A stretch of 46,235 nt of DNA from Trichodesmium erythraeum GBRTRLIN201 (GTDB lineage Bacteria > Cyanobacteriota > Cyanobacteriia > Cyanobacteriales > Microcoleaceae), in the NCBI GenBank assembly GCA_018457135.1, contig JAGGDU010000060.1, positions 1 to 46,235 on the forward strand. Direction: 5' to 3'. The position numbers and the translations under genes are program-made. Shown piece after piece: positions 9,955 to 21,500 of the stretch. Under the pieces are notes generated by a model. That model did no database searches. It had not been told where the DNA came from and saw nothing but the letters and a program-made list of their open reading frames with translations. Within the stretch, counting starts at the first letter, position 1. Each line of letters opens with the position of its first letter.

Positions 9955-10020
9955 GCCAGGTAAGTTACCTTACCCGGCTCGTCTTCAAAACCGGACGTGA
10001 GACTTTCACCTCATCCGGCT
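9955..10020 (-). ncRNA. Group II intron domains V and VI
   Basis: Domain V (9987-10020) is 34 bases long and begins with the catalytic AGC triad. It has a lower AGCCGGA/TCCGGTT helix, a CG bulge and a GAAA tetraloop. The GTAA-capped hairpin at 9955-9978 (GCCGGGTAAG/CTTACCTGGC) is domain VI. Both lie immediately downstream of the maturase stop, as expected for an IEP in domain IV. Confidence 0.8.
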
Positions 10021-11870
10021 CCTCTCTTAGACGTCCTTTTTCATAGGTACATCCCTGTTTTAGAATTAACATATCATTCACCCATAGGTATTCATCAGGT
10101 AAGTCCTGTAACTTAGGTCTTGTGTATGTTTTATTATCTAAAGCAGTTTTAGTATCATGGCAATGTCGGTGTAACAGTTGCTTGTTTTTAATTGAGTTAT
10201 CACCGTCTTCAGATCTTGGTTTTATATGGTCAACTTCCATGAGGTCGTTTGATCTGAAGGTTAACCCACAAAATGCGCATTTATTCTTTTGCCGTTTTAA
10301 CAGCGTTGTAACTTCTTTCCTAACACCTGGGTGTTTACCGATTCTACTGCTCCAATAAGTCCAATCGCCGTCTAATGGGGATTTATTACCTTTTACCTTG
10401 ATGTGTCTTTCTATGGCAACATCTGAGTGTTGGTTAAGTATATATTCGCCGTCGTTAAGTAACCAGTTTCTGGTGACTTTGTAGCGAGGAAAATACTTAT
10501 TTTTAACCCATTTGGCTGACTTGTTTGGATGCCGTCTACTTGCCCATTGACCTAGTCTTTTCCATAGGAGGCAATCTAATTTACTATATACCTCTTTACT
10601 GACTACGGTGGAAAAGTAATTGGCCCATCCTCTGATTACCGGATTAAGTTTAGCTATTAAAACTTTTGTAGGAGCGGTTTTGTATATGTCACATATATAC
10701 GCCAGCTTCCGGTAATGAGTTTTTATACTCTTAGAGGACGGCTTAATCAGTGTTTTGAACCCTTTTTTGGTTGTCTTAACCTTATATTGCCTAACATTAA
10801 ATCCTAAAAAGTCAAATCCAGGTTTATTCCCTTCATATTCCTCTAAGGTGTGGGCAATTTTGGTCTTTTCTGGTTTTAGTTCTAATCCTACCTGGTTTAA
10901 CCATTCCTGTATTACGGTTTTTGCTTGTAACAGTACTTTGATGTCTTTGTGTAAGATTACAAAGTCATCAGCATATCGTATTATGGATAATCCTCTTTTA
11001 TTATCGCGTTTTGTCCCTGGGAGGGTTTCAGCGTAATCTTCTAGGCATTTTTCTTTCCCCGTGTAGGGCGATGTTTGCTAGCAAAGGTGATATTACCCCT
11101 CCCTGTGGTGTACCTTCCACAGTGTTTGAGAATTGTTTATTGTCGAATACTCCAGATTTTAACCATTGTTTGATTAATCGTCTGTATGGAGATTTTCCAA
11201 TTTTTCCCATCAGTGCATCATGGTTAATTCGGTCAAAACATTTGGATATGTCAGCATCTAAAACATATTTTGTTTTTTGGTTAATGCTGACATAGATTGC
11301 TGCAATAGCATCATGTGTTGACCTCCGGAAAATACCATAACTATTAGGCTCAAAAAGTGCCTCCCATTCTGGTTCCATGCCTAACTTTACCAGTGCTTGA
11401 AGTGCTCTATCGTACATAGTGGGTATGCCTAATGGGCGTTTTTCTTCTCTACCTGGTTTTGGTATCCAGACTCTACGGGTTGGGCTTGCTTTAAGATGTC
11501 GTGACCTTAACATTTCTACCAAGTTAAATCTCTGCATTGGGGGAAGGCTTTTTATGCCATCTATACCAGCAGTTTTCTTTCCCTGGTTGTCCTGAGTCAC
11601 ACGCCTAACAGCTAGCAACCTTGCATAATAACTTTTGGTCAGAAGTTTTTGGTATTTACGCATTTTGCGGATTTCGCCACGGCTGGATGCTCTGTAAATT
11701 AACTTTTGCAACTTAAATACATATTTTTCTACCTTCTTCCAGTTAATGTCCTTCCATTTAAGATTAGGATTGACACTACATAGGTCCGGTATATCGTTTG
11801 TATCCCATGCTACGCTTAAAAATGGTTTAGGATTTTCTAAATTTCTTTTTAGGGTTTTAGCTTTGTTCAT
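9965..11870 (-). pseudogene. Group II intron reverse transcriptase/maturase/HNH endonuclease, frameshifted
   Basis: The N-terminal part (11870 down to about 11050) carries the RT fingers and GTPQGGVISPLLANIALHG. The frame then stops at 11028. A second frame continues with KCLEDYAETLPGTKR, the catalytic YADDFVIL, FDFLGFNVRQY, a domain X maturase segment (PVIRGWANYFSTVVSKEV) and an HNH domain (CAFCGLTF, then VDHIKPRSEDGDNS and H..CHD) ending at 9965. The two halves join if one G is removed from the GGGG run near 11055-11062; no other defect is visible. All catalytic motifs are intact, so it is a very recent pseudogene, a frameshifted-but-recoded protein, or a sequencing error. The intron RNA could still be mobilised in trans. 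Confidence 0.88.
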
Positions 11871-12461
11871 AGCTAGTCATTACTTTACATTACGTCTAAC
11901 AGTGAGTACGTCTGCATTAATATGCTTCTTACTCAATCCTATTCTCCTTAAGACCTACAACTTTTGTGTAGATTGACCTTGAATGGCTTCCTAAGCTTTC
12001 GACCTATTTACTTAGGTGTCTTAAAGAGGTTTCCTCGTTCCCTTATCCCTTTATTGCGATTGATTTAGTGGGGTAAATTCTCCCGGAGGGTTTGACATGG
12101 TTGTTGACATAAACAACGAAATATCTATGCCCATTAACCCTCTGACTTTCGTCCTACATCCCTTAGCTACCTTTGGAATGGTTGTTTGTCACGAGAGTTT
12201 GATTACCTTCCTGTTCGTCCACTTGTCAACCTTTGCTCGCGGTATCGTTCCTCGGTAACTGGTATTTTCCCGCTTTTAAACCAGCTTCAGGGATTGATGT
12301 TCAGTCGCTACCCTGTGGTCTACGCTGTCAACCTAACAACAAGGTGGATGGAATTTCACCATCAAGGTAATAAGAGTTATTCCAAATCGGGGTATCCCAT
12401 GTATTGATTTAAAACGGCCATTTATATCCTAATTAAAGGCTTAGTGGCCAACGAGTCGCAC

Positions 12462-13387
12462 TTCAATCTCAAAAGTCTTGCTGTATTTTCTTGAGAGCAG
12501 GTAGGGCATTCTACAAAAAGTTCTTAGATATGGTTGGTTTGACTAATGGAATTAGTAACGGTTGCTTTTGACAAACGAATCTTTAAAAAGATTACTCTTG
12601 TTTACCGGACTGAAGCCTTGAGGAGGGTCTTGCATTATTTTTGAGAATTAGTATAATTCTCAGCTTAATAAACATTTACTACAAAACCGAAAATAAAAAT
12701 TTTGATTATATATAATTTAAATTATTTTAAAAAAAGTTAATTTTCCTTGCTTTTGAGGGTAAACATCAAAACTTACCTCATCTTATTTATTTCAGAAAAA
12801 ATAGTCGATTCTTTGAATCATATATATAAAAAGAATAGCTTTAACGAAATGCTAAATAATATTAAAATCAATCGTATTTACTATGCACAGTAGTATAATC
12901 AACTATAAGGGTTAATGAGTTATATTGCACTAAAAAGAAAAACTATCTCCCCAAAATTAGGTTGACAAAACAGATATAATATGCAAAGATTATATAAAAT
13001 ATAAGAAATGAAGGGGATATACAAATTATTAATTTATATTAACTCTTTTAACTTGTTGAAATTAATTTTTTTTTCCGGATTAATTAGGTAATAACAGGTA
13101 GAAGTACCTATAAATTAACTTAAGCCTTTATAAATATATCTAAGTATGAATTAATTAATATCAAAAAAGGTCTATTGATTGTCCCTAAAAGTAATATCAT
13201 CAAAAAAAGTTATCTCCAAACCGACCCATAATTTTTAGAGTGATTTGAATCACATTAAAATCTTATAAGGGGTAACCTACTCTATAGGAAAAATAGAATA
13301 TTATTAAGAAAAGGTAAGGGAAGTCGAAGAAAAGGATAACTTCTGTATCAATGAAAAGAATTAACTCTAATTGGTTTTTGAAAGATT
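12462..13387. other. Non-coding gap after the intron 5' end
   Basis: A very AT-rich 0.9 kb with no supported gene on either strand. The first bases are the 5' exon of the intron on the minus strand. The 3' part should hold the promoter of the coiled-coil gene at 13388, but no convincing boxes can be assigned. Confidence 0.45.
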
Positions 13388-13822
13388 ATGTATAGTCCTC
13401 TAATTAAAAAAGTTATAGCAAAAGCTTGTAATGTTAGTATTAATGAATGTGTAGAAGTTCAGAGATTAAAATTAGAAGTTCAAAGATTAACTCAGGAAAA
13501 TCAAGAACTAACAGTGAAAGCACAAGAGTATCAACAAGAAAATCAAGAACTACAAAAAAAACTCACCCAACTAAGGATGCAGTTAGCAAATCTTTCAGAT
13601 TACTCTTCTAGTCTAACTTCTCCTGTACCTAACAACCTAACATCTCTAAATCAATCATCAAGCACTGTTGTTTTAGTTAATTCTCCCAACCAACAATTAG
13701 AAGCAGATCAAGGTAAACCTGTAGAATTACTAAATCAATTACCTAATGGTACGTGGCATATTAAAGTCAAATCAGGAGTTAAAGTTATTGTTAAACCAGA
13801 AGCTCTCAAAGTTTTAGCATAG
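13388..13822 (+). CDS. Small coiled-coil protein of unknown function
   Basis: A 144-residue soluble protein that I do not recognise as a named family. Residues 22-70 form a Gln/Glu/Leu-rich heptad coiled coil (VQRLKLEVQRLTQENQEL and onwards), followed by a Ser/Thr/Asn-rich linker (71-100) and a compact C-terminal segment (LPNGTWHIKVKSGVKVIVKP) that could be a small beta domain. There is no signal peptide. It stands alone between large gaps. Codon use and the clean, biased heptads argue that it is a real gene. It might be a regulator or scaffold; nothing in the context favours one. Confidence 0.7.
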   Translation: MYSPLIKKVIAKACNVSINECVEVQRLKLEVQRLTQENQELTVKAQEYQQENQELQKKLTQLRMQLANLSDYSSSLTSPVPNNLTSLNQSSSTVVLVNSPNQQLEADQGKPVELLNQLPNGTWHIKVKSGVKVIVKPEALKVLA

Positions 13823-14210
13823 TATTTCTTAGTTTCGATTAATTAATCTGATTATTTGTAAATTCAGTTAGTATAGGTCGCCATAAACAATTAAATTTCT
13901 CAGGACTTACACACCTAAACAAAAAAAAGGTTGATCGTCCTGATTATTATTATTAAAATCACGAAATTTTGTTGATAAATCAGATCTCTATCTAAATCCT
14001 ATTTATTAATTTATAATTTATTTGTGATTATCTGAGATATTCGCTACAAAAAATACAGTGGTGTTTTAAGGAACTCAGAACTCATAACTCAGAAGGCACC
14101 AAGTTATTTTAATGGTAACTTTAAAGAACCCTCCAAAATCAAAAAGCCTTATTATTGCCGCTGTTGCGCGACCCTATCCTAAATTGCTCAATTAAAACTA
14201 GGTAAATAAA
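13823..14210. other. Intergenic region between convergent genes
   Basis: About 390 bases with no gene. A caggactta motif near 13901 resembles the ends of short cyanobacterial repeats and also occurs near 31013, but only about ten bases match, so no element is called. Confidence 0.4.
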
Positions 14211-14241
14211 AAATGCTCGACTAAAATTAAGTCGAACATTT
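14211..14241 (-). terminator. Rho-independent terminator of ndhB
   Basis: aaatg-c-tcgact / agtcga-a-cattt form an 11-pair stem with one mismatch and a 7-base AT loop. On the minus strand it is followed by a T-run (cattttttattt). It lies 40 bases past the ndhB stop. Confidence 0.75.
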
Positions 14242-14281
14242 CTCGTTCTGAACTTAGTTTATTTACTCCAAACAACTTCAA

Positions 14282-15862
14282 CTAGTTCTTTGACGGCAAA
14301 GAAAAATCTAGTTGACTGGCTACTGAATTAGCTTCAACAGTCTTGACTAAAGCTGAATTTAACATAGGAGTTTTAGCAATAGAACTATTAGCTAAAGTAA
14401 ATAAAGGGTTAGATAAAATTCCAGCTAAAGATGTTGCTAGAACTGACAAAATTAATCCTACTTGTAAAGGACGCATACCAGGGAGTTTCCAGCTAATGGG
14501 AGGATAATTTTTAATTACATCAGACATTTCTTGTGGTTCTTTTACTACCATCATTTTAACCACACGAATGTAATAGTAAATAGAAGCCACACTGGTAATT
14601 AATCCTAATAAAACTAACCAATATAATCCAGCTTGCCAGCCTGCCCAAAACAGATAAATTTTACCAAAGAAACCTGCAAGTGGTGGTATACCACCTAAAG
14701 ACAACAAACAAAGACTTAATCCTAATGTTAACAGTGGGTCTTTTTGGTATAGACCTGCATATTCACTAATTTGGTCTGTACCTGTACGTAGAGAAAATAA
14801 AATCACACAGGTAAAACCACCCAAGTTCATAAATAAATAAACCAGCAGATAAAATATCATGCTAGCGTAACCTGCTTCCGTATTGGCCAAAAGACCGATC
14901 ATCACAAAACCAGCTTGTCCAATAGATGAGTAAGCAAGTAGACGTTTCATGCTGGTTTGGGCAAGAGCAACTACATTACCTAATACCATACTTAGAATAG
15001 CTAGGGCAGTAAATACAAAATGCCATTGTTCTGAAACTAATGGGAAAGCTGTTACTAAAAGACGAATGGCTAGGGCAAAACCTGCTGCTTTAGAACCCAC
15101 TGAAAGAAAGGCCACAACTGGAGTAGGAGAACCTTCGTAAACATCTGGAGTCCATTGATGAAAAGGAACAGCAGAAATTTTGAAAGAAATACCTGCAATA
15201 GCAAATACTAAGGCAATGACGAGGGCTAGTGAAATATTAGCACTACCAGCATTTGCCATACTAGAAGCGATCGCTGTTAACCTGGTTTCTCCACCGGATA
15301 AACCATAAAGCAGGGAAATGCCATAAAGAAAAATTGCGGAGCTAGCGGCTCCTATGAGTAAATATTTTAATGCTGCTTCATTAGAACGAGGATCACGTTT
15401 TGTATAACCGGTTAATAAATAAGAGGAGATACTTAGAGTTTCTAGAGAAATGAAAATCATTACCAACTCATCTGCTCCAGATAGGAACATTGCTCCCAAG
15501 GTAGCGGTTAGCAGAATACAGATAAATTCTCCTAGTGGAGTTCCAGTTTGTTCTATGTATGCTACTGACATTAATATAGTAGTAATCGCTGATATAGCAA
15601 TAATGCCTCTAAATGCTATACTCAGGGCATCGGCATTAAAGGCTCCTAAAAAACCTATGGTATTGCTACTATCCCATTGAGTATATAAGGCTACAATTGC
15701 TCCTAAGAGACCAACAATGGCGGCATAAGGAGTCCATTTAGTAGAACTACGCCCCAGTATTAGGTCTCCGACGAGAACTACCAGCAGGGTGATCACGACT
15801 ATTCCTTCTGGGAGAATGGTGCGGGCATTAAGTTGAGCTGCAATGGTAGATAAATCTATCAT
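14282..15862 (-). CDS. ndhB: NAD(P)H-quinone oxidoreductase subunit 2 (NdhB)
   Basis: A 526-residue, highly hydrophobic protein with about 14 predicted membrane helices. Characteristic segments include the loop [40 protein letters not shown] and [19 protein letters not shown], with the key Lys and Glu residues of the antiporter-like fold. It is a thylakoid-membrane proton-pumping subunit of the photosynthetic NDH-1 complex, used in respiration and in cyclic electron flow. The start ([20 protein letters not shown]) matches the family and the length is normal. It is monocistronic, with a clear terminator downstream. Confidence 0.97.
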   Translation of the reverse strand: MIDLSTIAAQLNARTILPEGIVVITLLVVLVGDLILGRSSTKWTPYAAIVGLLGAIVALYTQWDSSNTIGFLGAFNADALSIAFRGIIAISAITTILMSVAYIEQTGTPLGEFICILLTATLGAMFLSGADELVMIFISLETLSISSYLLTGYTKRDPRSNEAALKYLLIGAASSAIFLYGISLLYGLSGGETRLTAIASSMANAGSANISLALVIALVFAIAGISFKISAVPFHQWTPDVYEGSPTPVVAFLSVGSKAAGFALAIRLLVTAFPLVSEQWHFVFTALAILSMVLGNVVALAQTSMKRLLAYSSIGQAGFVMIGLLANTEAGYASMIFYLLVYLFMNLGGFTCVILFSLRTGTDQISEYAGLYQKDPLLTLGLSLCLLSLGGIPPLAGFFGKIYLFWAGWQAGLYWLVLLGLITSVASIYYYIRVVKMMVVKEPQEMSDVIKNYPPISWKLPGMRPLQVGLILSVLATSLAGILSNPLFTLANSSIAKTPMLNSALVKTVEANSVASQLDFSLPSKN

Positions 15863-16215
15863 GTTAAATAATTTGAAATTTTTTGTGTAATTAAGAATTT
15901 TGGATGATTCATAATCCTTTACAGTAGAGGATTTTACCCTGGATCTAGATATTTTTTGGTTTTTTATTAGCTAATTATCATTAATCATTCCCTGGCCAAT
16001 TTTATTTTCTGGAGAAAAGCTATTGAATTTAGTGTGGAGTTTCTCAGAATTTTTCGTAGGCTGGAAAATAATATAGGAATATCTATTTTTCAAACTGGGT
16101 AGACAAACCCAGAAACCAGGTTTTTTTGTAGATGTCTATGGTTAAAAACAAGAATTTATCCACTAGGTAGGCTCGCACCGGGGTTTGTTCTATATGTCTT
16201 TACCACTCTATGAAG

Positions 16216-16303
16216 CTGATATAAAACTTCATAAGTTTAAACATTTCAATTTTTACTTTGTGCTCCTACGGTCACTGTGGGGAGCAAAACCTCTACAGAC
16301 TCA
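16216..16303 (-). repeat. Degenerate repeat, copy B of 2964-3053
   Basis: It shares ctgatataaaac, the tttactt block, ggtcactgt and the acctctacag block with copy A. The minus-strand frame matching copy A gives CRGFAPHSDRRSTK and then a stop, so this copy is more decayed. It is interpreted as a dead TnpB-type C-terminal tail (uncertain). Confidence 0.4.
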
Positions 16304-16691
16304 GGAATTTTTCAAGTTTTAACTTGCATATCAGATGCGATCTATATTTCATGTTTATCACATTTATCATTGGTTAAAAGAATTCATGCCATATCCATTA
16401 CACGACTAAAAAATGGAAAAAATCTGTCTAATTTATTACTTTGAACAAGTAGGGCAGCCATAACCCTTTAGAGTATTGTATTGGACAAATGATACCAAAT
16501 CCGGTTATAAATGTATTGCATTTTTCCAGTTTCTCTCTTTACCTTCAGCATAAATGACTTACCTTTACAGTAAAGGCAATTCCGAAAAATTGTGTTTAAA
16601 GCCTTTCCTACTCCTCAGACGACTTTTTAACTGTTTTTTTTACATTGTGTTATTCATGCATTAATTAATTAATTAATCAATTAATTAGTTG

Positions 16692-16834
16692 TGGGGGGCA
16701 GTGACCAGACAAAACATAGACCCGGAGGACTCAGCGCTCTCTTTGTGCACTGTGTGTGAAGCCTCAACCAAAGTCGGTACTTCGTATCGGTAGAGTTCCT
16801 GCTGTCCCTAACAGAACAGCAGGGGAGGATGTCA
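16692..16834 (+). mobile_element. Possible IS200/IS605 right-end / omega-RNA relic without tnpB
   Basis: A GC-rich island in AT-rich surroundings. It contains gaagcctcaac, a six-pair hairpin CGGTAC-TTC-GTATCG (16775-16789), an eight-pair hairpin cctgctgt/acagcagg (16798-16823) and the closing gggaggatgtca. This order of hairpins before a ggaggatgtca end is what I associate with the 3' ends of cyanobacterial tnpB elements. No tnpB frame is adjacent, so it would be an orphan end. The hairpins are seen directly; the family call is from memory. Confidence 0.45.
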
Positions 16835-16976
16835 ATAGTTTTCTTAAAAAAAGAAGTAATTTTCCTAATTTTTAGAGGTCAATTATTTATTTAACGTCGC
16901 TTCAATATACCACTATTGACGAGAATAAAAATAGTAGTTCTAACTGGGGAGGCAGTTTTTCCTTGTTAAACAAGTC

Positions 16977-17077
16977 AGGAATGAGAATTAAATAAAATTC
17001 TGAATTTTTGTGAAAGAACTCATATCTAATGAAGTTTGGGGAATTTAATTTTTGTAAATAATAAAATTCTCATTCCT
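16977..17077. repeat. 101-bp element with 13-bp perfect terminal inverted repeats
   Basis: aggaatgagaatt at 16977-16989 is the exact reverse complement of 17065-17077. The interior is AT-rich and non-coding. It is shaped like a small MITE; no second copy was noticed in the window. Confidence 0.55.
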
Positions 17078-17221
17078 TACTAACTTTTTTGAACTTTTTT
17101 CCTTTCAAAGTTAACTAATTATATATTGGCAACTTGGAAAAGGTTTGCCAATAATTTTTAAACTTCGGTTGTTCTTCCTAGAGTTGATATGATTTTCTAG
17201 AGTCTGGCTCAATATTTTTTG

Positions 17222-17935
17222 TTAAGAAATTGTCCTAACTATTGGTTTTCCATTGTCAATTTCTCCTACTAAAATTACATCTGCAACCCCTACAAATAAG
17301 CCATTTTCCAAAACTCCAGGAATATTATTTAAACTTTTTTCTAGCTCCCCAGGGTTATCAATGGAATCAAACTTGACATCAATAACCAAATTACCTTGAT
17401 CTGTGACTATAGGTCCGGCCTTTTTCACTCCCATCCGTACTTCTGGTTGACCACCCAATTTTTCGATCGCCCGAATTACAGGATTCATTGCCATGGGTAT
17501 AACTTCTACGGGCAATAAAAAAGTAGAACCCAATTTATCTACTAGTTTAGAACTATCTACTACGACAACAAACTTTTCTGCTAAACAGTCTACAATTTTC
17601 TCACGAGTATGAGCGGCTCCACCACCTTTAATCAGATTTTTTTGTGGGTCAACTTCATCTGCCCCATCAATGGCAATATCCATATAATCAACTTCATCAA
17701 GGGTTGTTAATGGTACACCATACTTTTTAGCTAATACGGTTGACTGGAAGGAGGTAGGGATACCTTTGATATCTTTGAGTTCACCTCTTTGGAGGAGTTC
17801 TCCTAAAAATTGAATCATGTAGGCAGTAGTTGAACCTGTGCCTAAACCTACTATCATACCAGATTTTACTTCCTCAGCAGCAGCTTTGCCGACTTGCTGT
17901 TTCATTAACGTGGTCGGGTCTTGTTCTGTTACCAT
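17222..17935 (-). CDS. rpiA: Ribose-5-phosphate isomerase A
   Basis: A 237-residue protein with the RpiA signatures GLGTGSTT (residues 30-37), IDGADEVDP near 90, and the active-site loop [14 protein letters not shown] near 103. It interconverts ribose-5-phosphate and ribulose-5-phosphate in the pentose-phosphate and Calvin cycles. It is a cytosolic homodimer in known cases. Length and motifs are normal. It stands alone on the minus strand with large gaps on both sides. Confidence 0.96.
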   Translation of the reverse strand: MVTEQDPTTLMKQQVGKAAAEEVKSGMIVGLGTGSTTAYMIQFLGELLQRGELKDIKGIPTSFQSTVLAKKYGVPLTTLDEVDYMDIAIDGADEVDPQKNLIKGGGAAHTREKIVDCLAEKFVVVVDSSKLVDKLGSTFLLPVEVIPMAMNPVIRAIEKLGGQPEVRMGVKKAGPIVTDQGNLVIDVKFDSIDNPGELEKSLNNIPGVLENGLFVGVADVILVGEIDNGKPIVRTIS

Positions 17936-18529
17936 AACTTTAATACTCCAGATCGAATTATCAGCACTACCTAATTTATCTAAGCTATTTTGCAGGTTAA
18001 AGTTAAGTATGCTTTTGGTCTATTACTATAAATATCATGATAATTGAATGGCTACAATTCAAAATTGAAGAGAGTTTAAAAGAAGAATTTATCTTCAGGG
18101 TACGATAAATTTGGACATCCTTCTTAGCCCGACAAATAGGTTTTTTCAAAAAAGAAGTCTGGCTTGATAGCTATAAAAGTAATGAAGTTATTATGTTTGT
18201 TTATTGGGAGATTTGGGAGCAATAGAAGTCTATTTTTCAAGTTTTATTGCAGGAAACTGAATCTCAGTTTAGGACATAATTTTGGATGGAAGATTACTCT
18301 TTGTTAGACTGTAGATAATATGCAGTTGACGCGACGTAAGCATATATCCTCCATTCGCTTTCAGTGTATAGTTTTGATGTTTATAAAATTAGAAAAACCA
18401 GCAAAAAAACATCCTAAACAAAAGCACTAATTACATTAGGTAATGCCCAAATAAATTTATTATAGTTGTCGCCAATAGTTAACAAAAAGTTAAGTGCAGT
18501 CTCAAGTATTATACCTATAAGGGTTAACC
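17936..18529. other. Divergent promoter region of rpiA and the TPR protein
   Basis: No gene is seen. It must carry the rpiA promoter (minus) and that of the TPR protein (plus). aaggg lies 8 bases before the ATG at 18530 and is a plausible ribosome-binding site. An imperfect inverted repeat (tagcccgac ... gtctggct) lies at about 18126-18167. Confidence 0.45.
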
Positions 18530-21500
18530 ATGAAAATGTTAGCTAAAAGTTATTTCAATACAGCAAATCAACTAAAAGATTCAGGACAACTTTATACAGC
18601 GATGATTGCTTATCAAAAAGCTTTGGCTATTAAACCAGATTATGTCGAAGCTTACAAGAAGCTAGCTGAAGTATACTTAATGCAAGGCAATTTTGATGCC
18701 GGGATTTCTGCTTGCAAAGAAGCAGTTAAAATTCAACCACATTTTGCTTCTGCTTATTTGACTTTAGGAAATATTTTTCAAAGTCAGAATTTACTTGAAA
18801 AAGCAATTAATACTTATTATGAGGCGTTAAGTATTGAACCAAATTTTGCACAAGTATATGCTAATATTGGTAGTGTTTATTATAAATTGGGCGAGTTTAA
18901 TTTAGCTATTTCTAATTATCAAAAAGCTTTAGAGATTAATTCAAATTTAGCATCTGTGCAGTTGATGTTAGGGAATGTATTTTCTTTGATAGGGGAATTT
19001 GAACAAGCAATTTATTGTTATCAAAAATTACTACAAATTAAGCCAAAGGATGCTCAAGCTTATTTTAAGTTAGCTGAGGTATTTGCTTTATATTCAAATA
19101 TTGAATTAGCTATTAATTATTATCAAAAATCTTTATCTATTAAACCAAATTATTGGGAAGCTTTTTTGAAATTATCTCAATTAATCAAACCTGAAATTAC
19201 TGATCAGGAATTGGATAAATTATTCACTCAATGGCAAAAATTTGCGCGGGAAAATAATCATAATATAAAGGAATATGTTGAGTCAGTAATTCAGAAACAA
19301 TCAACGAATTTTAAAGATCAGGAAAAATTGACAGTAAAACAATATAAAGAAGCTATTATTTCTGATGGGGAAAATGGAATTGAACTTGCTACTATCAATT
19401 TGATTTCAGAACAAAAATTAGATAATTTTGAGAATACTTATGATAATTTTTCTGTCCATGATGACGTAGAAGAAAACTTGAAAAAAAACGGTAAATTTAC
19501 GACTTTTGAATATCAAAAACTAGAGTCAGGGTTAACTTCACAAATATTAAAATTGCCAGCAGCAGAAGCTTATATAAATCAAGCTAATTTGGCTTTGAAA
19601 CAAGGAAATTTAGCATCAGCGATCGCCTCCTGTAAACAAGCTTTAAAAATTCAACCAGATCATTCTCCATCTTATGTAATTTTAGGGAATGCTTTTTACC
19701 AACAAAATAATTTAGAAGCTGCTTTGCATGCTTATCGTCAGGGGTTAGAAATTGACCCAGAATTGGCTGAAGTTCAGGGAAATATTGGTAGTGTCTATTT
19801 GCAGTTAGGTCAATATAAACAAGCACTTTTTCATTATCAAAAGGCTATTGACTTAAAACCTGGTTTGGCTGGTATTTATTGGAATATTGGCAAACTATTT
19901 CAATGTTTAGGAAAGGTTGATGAAGCTATTAATGCTTGGTCAAAAGCATTAGAAATTCAACCGGATATTGTGGAGGCTGACTTTCACTTTAAATTAGGTA
20001 ATACTCTTGTTAAATTGAGTAGAATTAATGATGCAATTAAGAGTTATGAGAGAGCAATTAATCTGAAGCAAGATTATACTGAAGCTTATAGTAATCTAGC
20101 TAATATTTTAGGTGAAAAAGGGGATAGAGAAGCAGCGGTTAATTATTATAATCAAGCACTGAAAATCAATCCAGAATTAAAATTTTTACATGAAAAGCTA
20201 GCTAATAATTTATTGCTGAAAGGTGACTATGATCAAGCAATAATTCATTATCAAGAAGCTATCAAATATAACCCTAAGTCTTATGATGCTTATGCTAACT
20301 TAGGAACAGCACTTTCTAATAAAGGATTATTAGCATTAGCACTAGAAAAATATTATAAAGCATTAGAACTTAAACCAAGCTGGGCAGAAGTATACTCTCG
20401 CATCGGACATATTATTAAACAAGAAAAAATGGAAGAGGCGATCGCTTTATTTGAAAAAGCAATTGAACTTAAACCACAGTTTGTTGAAGCTCATCAACAA
20501 TTATGTGATTTACTTAGTCATACAACTAAACTTGCTGTAGCTAGAAAAGCTGCAGATAATTTCTGTAATTCTTGTGGAGAAATAGCTCCTATTCTTTCAG
20601 GAACTGCCTTTTTATTTTCCTACTTTCAATCGGGAGTAAGTGAGGTAGCAAATGCTAAACTTTTAGAGGTCGAAAAAATCTGTTATCAGAGTTATAAAAA
20701 TTTCAGCGAACTAGAAATTAAGCTACTTTATGAAATTTTCTTGTTTGCCGTTTATCATCTTCGGGATGACTTAGAAAACAATTCAAATTTTTATAAGTTA
20801 ATCGCACAGCAATATTATCAAAATCGACCTAAAATTTATCAAACTACAAAAACTTATATTTCTAGTTCCCAATCATTAAAAATAGGATTCCTTTCTAAAC
20901 ATTTTCGCCGTCATTCTGTGGGTTGGTGTAGTGAGTATTTAATCAAAGAATTATCTCAAATTACACCAAACGTTTATCTTTATATTACAGGTCCGTTGAA
21001 GAGAGATGATGTTACTCAAAGATTTGAAAAAATGTCTGTTCAAACTTACTGGCCTAAAAAGTATCCTAATGGGTTTCCATGTTATACAGAAATTGTTGAA
21101 CAAATATTAGAGGATAAGTTAGATGTAGTGGTGGATTTAGATTCAACTACATTGCCAGTCAATGTTCATGTTCTCTATGAAAAACCTGCACCAGTTTGTG
21201 TTTCTTGGTTAGGTTTTGATGCGCCCTATATTTCTGAAAGTAATTACTTTTTATGTGACTGGCATACCCATCCTCAAGGAAGAGAAAAATATTATTTAGA
21301 AAAGTTAGTGAGATTACCAGAAACATCTGTAGCTGTGGGTGGGTTTAATAGTTGTTCGGTTGATAGAAATTCAACTAGAAATAGTCTCGGAATTGATTCA
21401 GATCAAATGGTTTATTTGTGTATAGCGCCCGGACGAAAAACTAATCCAAAAATGGTAAGGGCTCAACTGAAAATTTTGCAACATACCCCAAAAAGTATAT

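Larger units (their letters stand above)
9944..12461 (-). mobile_element. Group II intron (chloroplast-like, IIB-type) with HNH-containing IEP
   Basis: The 5' end is set by GTGCGACTCG, beginning at 12461 on the minus strand and matching the group II consensus GTGYG. The 3' end is placed at about 9944 because a canonical 34-base domain V (9987-10020) is followed by a domain VI hairpin (9955-9978), and an AC dinucleotide lies about 8 bases past a likely branch-point A at 9952. The IEP is in domain IV (9965-11870). About 590 bases upstream of it would be domains I-III. The intron ends 2 bases from the stop codon of the helicase gene and is antisense to it. The EBS/IBS pairings were not resolved, so the 3' boundary may be off by a few bases. 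Confidence 0.8.
15863..17221. other. 1.36 kb gap rich in mobile-element relics
   Basis: No intact gene is present. The gap holds the ndhB promoter region, a degenerate repeat (16216-16303), an IS605-end-like structured segment (16692-16834), a tract of attaatt repeats near 16655-16690 and an element with 13-bp inverted ends (16977-17077). An aaactggg.../...cccag motif at 16094-16116 recalls short dispersed cyanobacterial palindromes. Confidence 0.55.

Noticed and set aside
10755-11295. Plus-strand frames inside the intron
   Set aside because: Antisense shadows of the RT/maturase gene.
12186-12407. 73-codon plus-strand frame near the intron 5' end
   Set aside because: It lies in the structured 5' RNA region of the intron on the other strand.
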